From assembly GCA_035638075.1 (NCBI GenBank), contig DASRAU010000014.1, positions 1 to 64,000 of the forward strand: a stretch of 64,000 bases of DNA, read 5' to 3'. The stretch's first letter is position 1. Every line of letters begins with the position of its first letter. A model generated the notes under the pieces. That model was given only the letters and a program-made list of their open reading frames with translations, made no database searches and was not told where the DNA came from. Below are positions 58,194-64,000 of the stretch, piece after piece. Source of the stretch: DASRAU01 sp035638075. Lineage in GTDB: Bacteria; Acidobacteriota; Polarisedimenticolia; Gp22-AA2. Position numbers and translations under genes: made by a program.

Positions 58194-60272
58194 ATGCCGC
58201 GCCGTCCCCACGTCCGATGTCGTCCGCGGCGGGAGACGCGCGCCGCGGCCGGTCTCCTGGCCGCCCTCCTGCTCTTCGTGACGCCGGGATCCGCCGCGCC
58301 GCCGGAGAAGGTCGCCCCGGCGACGGGGGCGCCGCGCGCCGAGCTGCTCTGGCCGCTCGAGCGGAACCCGCGGGAGATCGTCTCGGCCTTCGGCGAATAC
58401 CGCTACGACCACCTGCACGCGGGGCTCGACCTGTCGACCGGAGGCGCCGTGGGCCTGCCGGTGCGCGCCCTCGGGGACGGCGAGGTGTATCGCCTCAAGG
58501 TGGAATGGCGCGGCTACGGCCGGGCCCTCTACCTGCGCCTGCGCGACGGACGGAGGGTGGTGTACGGCCATCTCGATCGCTACGACGAGCGCACCCTCCA
58601 CCTCGAGACGCGCGTCGAGCGGCGCCGGAAGGAATCCGGCAACCGCTTCCCCGGCAACATCGAGCTCGAGCCGGGGGTGCCGGTGCGGCGCGGCCAGGTG
58701 GTGGCCTACAGCGGCGAGTCGGGGGTCGGGCCGCCCCACCTGCACGTCGAGCTCCGCGACGCGGAGGATCGGCCGATCGATCCGTTCACCGCCGGCCTGC
58801 CGCGCCCGGCGTCGGGTCCCGCGCCCGCCTTCGAGACCTTGATCCTGACCGCCGCGGCCCCCGGGACTTTCTTCGACGGCCGGCTGCGGACCGCGCGCGT
58901 CGAGCTGCGGCGGCGCGACGGGGTCTTCGAGGCCGAGCGTCCCATCGCCGTCTGCGGCGCGTTCGACGCCGCCGTCTCCGCCTGGGACCCGAGCGGCGGC
59001 GGCCGCGCCGGCATCGGCTTCCTCGAGGCGTCGATCGACGGCACGCCGGTGTATCGCTTCGACCCGCAGCGCTTCGGCTTCGACCAGGGGCCGATGGCGG
59101 GACTCCTGTTCGATCACCGCGACAGCCGTCTCGGTCCGGCGCGGTACGCCTACCGCCTGGGCGTGCTCCCCGGAAACGCCCTCGCCGTCGATCCGCGCGG
59201 CGGAACGGACGCGGGGCCGGGGCCCGCCGGAGCCTTCGCTCCCGCCGCGGGCGAGCATCGCCTGGAGCTCCGGGCGCGATCGTCGTCGGGAGGCTGGAGC
59301 CGCGCCGCGGCGACGATCCGGATGGAGGTCCCGGCGCGCGACACGACTGCGGCGACCGCAGCGTCGGCCTCGGTCCTGGCCGCGGAGGCGCCCGCACTCA
59401 CGGCCGAGGCCCTGCCGCGCTTCCTCGATCTGCGGGCCGGGGACGGCGAAGCGGCGGCCGCCGCCCTCGCCGCGGGGCCGGCCGGCGGCGGCGTCCCCTC
59501 CTGGCGCCGGCTGCCGGGGGGCGTGAACGCGGCCGGGCTCGCCTGGTCCGACCTGGCCCTCCTCGGGACCGGCGGGAAGACCCGTCTTCTCGAAGCGCTC
59601 GGAGCGGCGTCGATCGACGTCGTCGATCGCGCCACCGGCGTGCGGCGGGACGGTGACGGTTACTTCGTCGATCTCCCCGCCGGCGCGCGCTTCTTCACCG
59701 GGCCGCTCGTGGTGCGCGTGACCGCTGCGGCCGCGGTGCCCGAGGGCCTCGTGGTGCTCTCTCCGGCCGTCGAGCTCCTGCCGGACGGAGAAAGTCTCGA
59801 CGCGGCCGGACGGTTGGGATTCCCGCTCGCGGCGGGAGCGCCGCCGGAAAAAAGCGGCGTCTTCCGCTTCGATGCCGGCAGCGGCCGCTGGGGCTACGAA
59901 GGGGATCGTCTCGAATCCGGCGCGATCGTCCAGACCTTCCGTCGCTACGGGCGGTTCGCGCTCCTGCGCGACGACGCCGCGCCGATCGTCTCCGATGTGG
60001 AGCCGCCGGCCGGCCGCACCGTCGGGACGCGGCCGGTTCTCTCCGCCCGCGCCGGCGACGCCGGCAAGGGCCTCGACTGGGACGGCGTGCGCTTCGAGCT
60101 GGACGGCCGGAGGCTCGTCTCCGAGTTCGACCCGGACCGCGGCCTCTCGAAGGTCGTCGAGAGCCTGGCGCTCACGCCGGGAACGCACCGTCTCGTGGTG
60201 ACGGCGATCGACCGCGCCGGCAACACCTCCGCGCCGATCGCGCGCGAGTTCGTGGTGCGCGCGACGCGCTAA
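58194..60272 (+). CDS. Secreted M23 family metallopeptidase with long C-terminal region
   Basis: A 692-residue exported protein. The signal peptide spans roughly 1-35 (RAAAGLLAALLLFVTPGSAA). The M23/LytM domain follows: DHLHAGLDLSTGGAVGLPVRA (first zinc His and Asp), YGHLDRYD, and PPHLHVELRD with the HxH motif. These enzymes cut peptide cross-links in peptidoglycan. Residues about 205-692 form several beta-sandwich-like segments without a recognised family, the last ending in an Ig-like strand pattern (TPGTHRLVVTAIDRAGNTSAP). The intact metal ligands suggest an active enzyme. The stop overlaps the glnE stop from the opposite strand. Confidence 0.85.
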   Translation: MPRRPHVRCRPRRETRAAAGLLAALLLFVTPGSAAPPEKVAPATGAPRAELLWPLERNPREIVSAFGEYRYDHLHAGLDLSTGGAVGLPVRALGDGEVYRLKVEWRGYGRALYLRLRDGRRVVYGHLDRYDERTLHLETRVERRRKESGNRFPGNIELEPGVPVRRGQVVAYSGESGVGPPHLHVELRDAEDRPIDPFTAGLPRPASGPAPAFETLILTAAAPGTFFDGRLRTARVELRRRDGVFEAERPIAVCGAFDAAVSAWDPSGGGRAGIGFLEASIDGTPVYRFDPQRFGFDQGPMAGLLFDHRDSRLGPARYAYRLGVLPGNALAVDPRGGTDAGPGPAGAFAPAAGEHRLELRARSSSGGWSRAAATIRMEVPARDTTAATAASASVLAAEAPALTAEALPRFLDLRAGDGEAAAAALAAGPAGGGVPSWRRLPGGVNAAGLAWSDLALLGTGGKTRLLEALGAASIDVVDRATGVRRDGDGYFVDLPAGARFFTGPLVVRVTAAAAVPEGLVVLSPAVELLPDGESLDAAGRLGFPLAAGAPPEKSGVFRFDAGSGRWGYEGDRLESGAIVQTFRRYGRFALLRDDAAPIVSDVEPPAGRTVGTRPVLSARAGDAGKGLDWDGVRFELDGRRLVSEFDPDRGLSKVVESLALTPGTHRLVVTAIDRAGNTSAPIAREFVVRATR

Positions 60273-63256
60273 GCGTCGGCCGCGAGAATCTCCTCGAAGG
60301 CGCGGCGCACCGCGGCGGTCCGCTGGTCGAAGATTCCGGGAAGGTCGGCGCCGGCGGGCGGCGTCTTCAGCCGGTCGAGCAGCGCCGCCACTTCCTCCCG
60401 CCGGCTCGGGTCCTCGGGCAGCCCTTCGAGCACCCGGCCGTGGATCAGGCGGAGGGCATGGTCGAGGAGGCGCAGGAACCGCTCCCCTTCGTAGAGCGCC
60501 GCGAACGGCTCGTCCGCCAGGTGCCCGAGCCGGTGCAGATGCTCGAGCATGCGGCGGGTGTCCTTCCCGGGAGGTCCCGGGACGCCGTGGCGCAGCTGCA
60601 GGAACTCGATCGCGAAGTCGATGTCGGACAGCCCGCCCGCCCCGTGCTTGAGGCGCCGGGCGCCGGCCGGGCCGCCGCGCGCCTCCCGCTGGCGCCGCCG
60701 CATGTCGGACACCGCCGCCGCGAGCTCAGCCTTTGGAATCGACGCGCCCCGGGCGAGGACGATCGACTCGGCCCGCCGCACGGCGGCGCGCGCCAGCTCC
60801 AGGTCCCCGCCCGCCGGGCGCGCCTTGAGGAACGACTGCAGCTCCCAGGTGTCGGCATCGCGCTCGAAGTAGCCCGCGAGCCCCGCCACCGACGTGACCA
60901 GCTCTCCCTTGCTGCCGGACGGTCGCAGGCGCAGATCGACCTGGTAGAGCATGCCGTCGCGGCTCAAGGTCGAGAGGAGCCGGACCGCGGCCTCGCACAC
61001 GCGGCTCGCCTCCGCGCGCCGCTCGGCCGCGTCCCCGTCGCCCGGATCGCAGACGAACACCAGGTCGAGATCGGAGTCGTAGTCGACTTCGCAGGAACCG
61101 AGGCGGCCCAGGCCGATGGCGCCGATCCGCGGCGCGGCGTCGGGTGATCCGGGAAACACCTCGTCGCGCGCCAGCGCGAGGCAGGCCTCGATCGTCCGAT
61201 CGGCGAGATCGGTCAGCTGTCGCAGGCTGTCGCGCAGGCCGGTCTGCCGGTTGAGATCGCGCAGCACGATGCCGGCCAGCTCCGCCTGGTGCCAGCGGCG
61301 CAGCGCCGCGGCCTCCCCTCCTGAAGGGGCGTCCTGGAGGACCGAGGCGAGCGTCGTCTCCCTCTCATGGGGATCGGGGCCGCGCAGGCGGGCGCCGTCC
61401 TCGAGCGTGGCCACGAGATCGGGATGGCGGCGCAGGAGCGCGGCGAAGAGCTCGCTGCGCCCGGCGAGGCGCACCATGGGAGCCAGGCGGTCGCGTCGCT
61501 CCATGACGCGGCGGAAGGCGGCCGGCTCGGAGACGAGCGCCGAGAACAGTATTTCGAGGTGGGCCAGCGCCCGTCGCGGGCTCGGCGACTCCAGGGCCGC
61601 CTGCAAAAGCGCCGGCGTCGTGCGCCGCAGCGCCTGGGCGACGAAGGGCTCGAGGGCCGCCGGCTGCAGCAGGCGCCGCAGCGACTGCAGCGGCTTGAGA
61701 AGGGCCGTCCCGTCCTCGAATCCGGTGGCGGTGAGCCGCGCCAGGAGCGCCTCGTCGTCCATCCGGTCGAGCAGGAGATCGGGCCCCTCCGCGCCGAACG
61801 CGCGCTGCGCGGCGCGGCCGATCACCGAGTCGTAGAAGGCGCGCACCGCGGCGCGGTGCCGGTCCAGGTCGGATGCGAAGGCCTCGGCTTCGTCGGGCCG
61901 CGGCTCGTGCGGCAGGACGAGCGAGCGCGCGAGCGGCGGGAAGGCGGCGGGGTCGGCGGGCAGGAGCGCCGTCTGCCGGTTCCTGCCGAGCTGCAGGCGG
62001 TGCTCGAGGTCGCGCAGGAAGGTGTAGGCCTCGCCGAGGGCGGCGTATTCCGCGACACCGAGAAGCCCCCGGGTGGCCAGCCGGTGCAGCGCCAGGAGCG
62101 TGTTCCCCTGCCGCAGCCAGGGGTCGCGCCCGGCCCGCTCCATCTGCAGCGCCTGCACGGCGAACTCGAGCTCGCGGATCCCACCGCGCCCGAGCTTCAC
62201 GTCGCGCTCGCCGTGCCCGCTCTCGCTCAGGCGCGCGTCGATCCGATCCTTCATGGCGCCGATGGCGAGCGCCAGGGACGGGTCCGGGGTCTCCTTGTAG
62301 ACGAGCGGCTCGACCGCCGCGAGGAAACGCCGGCCGAGATCGAGATCCCCGGCGACGGGCCGGGCCTTGACGAGCGCCTGGCGCTCCCAGCCCTCGGCCC
62401 AGTTGCGGTGGTAGGCGACGGCGGCGTTGAGGGAGATCGCCAGGTCGCCGTCCCGGCCTCCGGGACGCAGGTTGAGATCGACCCGGAAGACCTCACCGCC
62501 GAGCGAGGCGTCGCCGATGAGCCGGGTCACCTCCGACGCGAGGCGCACGAAGAAGGCGCGATTGGGAATGACGCCGTCGCCCGCGGCGCCCGTCCCCCGC
62601 GTCTCGCCGTCGCGATCGAACAGGTAGACCAGGTCGATGTCACTGCTGTAGTTGAGCTCCCCGCCGCCGAGCTTGCCGAGCGCCAGCACCACGAACCCGG
62701 ACGGCTCGATCTCGCCGCGGTCGTTCCGCGCCACGGGTTCGCCGTGCTTCGCCTCGAGGCGGGCGCGCGCCGAGCGCACGGCGCGGTCGAGCAGGACGTC
62801 GGCGAGGAGCGACAGCGCCCGCACCACGCCGGCCAGATCGGTGCTGCGCTCGAAGTCAGCGACGGCGATGCGCAGGTACTCGCGCTCCTTGAAGCGGCGC
62901 AAAAGCGCCGGGAGATCGAGGTTCGAGCGCCGGAACTCGAAGCGCGCCAGCTCCTGCTCGAGATCGTCGCGGGTCGCCGGCACGGGGGCCTGCCCGCTCA
63001 CCGGGAGAGCGTCGAGCGCCTCCGGGTCCTGCTCGAGCAGCCCCGACAGCCATGGGCTGCACCCGCCGATGGTCAGAAGCGCGTGCAGCCGGACCGGATC
63101 GTCCGGGAGCGGACCGCGTTCGGCCAGGCGTTCGAGCAGCGAGAGGGCGGCGGTGGGATCGGGGAGACGGGCGAGATGCGGGGCGAGACGGCGGGCGCGC
63201 TTCTCGGGGAGGAACCGGGCCAGGGGGCCTGTGCCGGGAGCGGTGGGCGGGCTCAC
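60269..63256 (-). CDS. glnE: Glutamine synthetase adenylyltransferase / adenylyl-removing enzyme
   Basis: A 995-residue bifunctional enzyme with two nucleotidyltransferase domains. The N-terminal one has LGKLGGGELNYSSDIDLVYLFD (motif GG-x-DxD) and the C-terminal one has LGRLGSCEVDYDSDLDLVFVC. Each is followed by a helical domain (FLRDLEHRLQLGRNRQT and HGAGGLSDIDFAIEFLQL regions). GlnE attaches or removes AMP on a tyrosine of glutamine synthetase in response to PII. The GTG start at 63256 is preceded by a weak ribosome binding site. glnA lies 76 bases upstream on the same strand, so regulator and target are neighbours. Length matches the family. Confidence 0.94.
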   Translation of the reverse strand: MSPPTAPGTGPLARFLPEKRARRLAPHLARLPDPTAALSLLERLAERGPLPDDPVRLHALLTIGGCSPWLSGLLEQDPEALDALPVSGQAPVPATRDDLEQELARFEFRRSNLDLPALLRRFKEREYLRIAVADFERSTDLAGVVRALSLLADVLLDRAVRSARARLEAKHGEPVARNDRGEIEPSGFVVLALGKLGGGELNYSSDIDLVYLFDRDGETRGTGAAGDGVIPNRAFFVRLASEVTRLIGDASLGGEVFRVDLNLRPGGRDGDLAISLNAAVAYHRNWAEGWERQALVKARPVAGDLDLGRRFLAAVEPLVYKETPDPSLALAIGAMKDRIDARLSESGHGERDVKLGRGGIRELEFAVQALQMERAGRDPWLRQGNTLLALHRLATRGLLGVAEYAALGEAYTFLRDLEHRLQLGRNRQTALLPADPAAFPPLARSLVLPHEPRPDEAEAFASDLDRHRAAVRAFYDSVIGRAAQRAFGAEGPDLLLDRMDDEALLARLTATGFEDGTALLKPLQSLRRLLQPAALEPFVAQALRRTTPALLQAALESPSPRRALAHLEILFSALVSEPAAFRRVMERRDRLAPMVRLAGRSELFAALLRRHPDLVATLEDGARLRGPDPHERETTLASVLQDAPSGGEAAALRRWHQAELAGIVLRDLNRQTGLRDSLRQLTDLADRTIEACLALARDEVFPGSPDAAPRIGAIGLGRLGSCEVDYDSDLDLVFVCDPGDGDAAERRAEASRVCEAAVRLLSTLSRDGMLYQVDLRLRPSGSKGELVTSVAGLAGYFERDADTWELQSFLKARPAGGDLELARAAVRRAESIVLARGASIPKAELAAAVSDMRRRQREARGGPAGARRLKHGAGGLSDIDFAIEFLQLRHGVPGPPGKDTRRMLEHLHRLGHLADEPFAALYEGERFLRLLDHALRLIHGRVLEGLPEDPSRREEVAALLDRLKTPPAGADLPGIFDQRTAAVRRAFEEILAADA

Positions 63257-63332
63257 GCGGCGACCTCGCGTGGCGCCGCCGCGCCCCGGCGGTCCCGCGG
63301 AGGGATCGCCGGGGCGGCGGGGCTGCCGTGTC

Positions 63333-64000
63333 TCAGATGTCGTAGTACAGGGCGAACTCGTACGGGTGCGGGCGCAGGCGCATCGGGTTCACCTCGCGCT
63401 CGCGCTTGTAGTCGATCCACAGCCGGATCATGTCCTCGGTGAAGACGTCCCCCTTGAGGAGGAAGTCGTGATCGGCCTCGAGGTGGTTGAGCGACTGCTC
63501 CAGCGAGCCGGGCATCGCAGGGACGTTCTTCAGCTCCTGGGGAGAGAGGCCGTAGATGTCCTTGTCGAGCGGCTTGCCGGGATCCATCTTCTTCTCGATC
63601 CCGTCGAGCCCCGCCATGAGCATCGCCGCGAAGGCGACGTAGGCGTTGGCCGACGGATCCGGCGGCCGGTACTCCAGGCGGATGGCGGCCGGGTTGGCCG
63701 ACACCATCGGAATGCGGATGGCGGCGGAGCGGTTGCGCCGCGAATACGCCAGGTTGACCGGAGCCTCGAAGCCCGGCGTCAGCCTCTTGTACGAGTTCGT
63801 GGTCGGCGCGATGATGGCCGCCAGCGCCGGGGAGTGCTTCAGCAGCCCGCCGATGTAGTGCAGGCCCATCTCCGAGAAGCCGCCGTAGCCTTCCCCCGCG
63901 AAGAGGTTCTTGCCGCCCTTCCAGAGGCTCTGGTGGCAGTGCATGCCGCTGCCGTTGTCGCCGAACAGCGGCTTCGGCATGAAGGTCACCGTGTGGCCGC
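63333..64000 (-). CDS. glnA: Glutamine synthetase type I, C-terminal part
   Basis: Only the last 222 complete codons are inside the window; the 5' end lies beyond 64000. Visible are FMPKPLFGDNGSGMHCHQSLW (metal and ATP region, in order), the ammonia/glutamate segment GFEAPVNLAYSRRNRSAAIRIP, and LEYRPPDPSANAYVAFAAML. DKDIYGLSPQE keeps the tyrosine that GlnE adenylylates in GSI-beta enzymes, followed by PGSLEQSLNHLEADHDFL. It makes glutamine from glutamate and ammonium. The retained tyrosine together with adjacent glnE argues for adenylylation control. Confidence 0.95.
   Translation of the reverse strand, partial: GHTVTFMPKPLFGDNGSGMHCHQSLWKGGKNLFAGEGYGGFSEMGLHYIGGLLKHSPALAAIIAPTTNSYKRLTPGFEAPVNLAYSRRNRSAAIRIPMVSANPAAIRLEYRPPDPSANAYVAFAAMLMAGLDGIEKKMDPGKPLDKDIYGLSPQELKNVPAMPGSLEQSLNHLEADHDFLLKGDVFTEDMIRLWIDYKREREVNPMRLRPHPYEFALYYDI

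Overview
The window is a very GC-rich bacterial chromosome segment that is almost fully coding. The cell is Gram-negative: it has an LptE lipoprotein, an LptF/LptG-type permease and a Wza/Wzc/Wzx/Wzy-type polysaccharide export set. A deep-branching high-GC lineage such as an Acidobacteriota or deltaproteobacterial-type genome fits the gene content, but there is no rRNA or other marker here that settles the phylum.

Region 1 (1-738) is the 5' part of a DDE transposase running off the left edge. Region 2 (888-27116, all minus strand) is one apparent transcription unit of 22 genes. It reads from a good sigma70-type promoter at 27146-27173 down to an asparagine synthase, and most genes overlap the next by 4 to 25 bases. 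Its first part (27116-21075) is a peptide-modification-like module: PF14907-type nucleotidyltransferase, PqqD-like chaperone, radical SAM/SPASM enzyme, a 62-residue Cys-containing candidate precursor peptide, an HprK-like kinase, and a fusion of a degenerate PilB/GspE ATPase with an HD domain. This leads directly into a fusion of an S26-type peptidase domain with a Wza-type export protein, then Wzc-type kinase, O-antigen ligase/polymerase, flippase, seven glycosyltransferases, methyltransferase, WbqC, PIG-L deacetylase, DegT aminotransferase, a WecA-type initiating transferase and AsnB. The most interesting proposal from this window is that a RiPP-like maturation system is physically wired to a polysaccharide export machine.

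Region 3 (27308-43072, plus strand) is housekeeping: leuS-lptE-holA-guaA-dnaE, metK-ahcY, then a large SPFH/phosphodiesterase/TPR fusion and a HEAT-repeat secreted protein. Region 4 (43074-45560, minus) is a single-chain LptF+LptG fusion. Region 5 (45561-46300) is a 740-base non-coding stretch with a convincing dif-like Xer site (45703-45730) and a perfect 22-bp palindrome (46233-46254). Genes on both sides of the dif-like site mostly point toward it, as expected at a replication terminus.

Region 6 (46301-58076, minus) holds parB-parA, a bifunctional-nuclease-family gene, miaB-HIT, rpsA-HU/IHF, and the overlapping string cNMP/FHA-trpS-scpA-scpB-rluB-hisC. Region 7 (58194-64000) has a secreted M23 peptidase on the plus strand, then glnE and the 3' part of glnA on the minus strand. 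Canonical sigma70 promoters (TTGAC-N-TAnnnT) are visible before several genes. leuS, lptE, the M23 gene and probably lptFG have their -10 box so close to the start codon that their transcripts should be leaderless or nearly so. No tRNA, rRNA or CRISPR array was seen.
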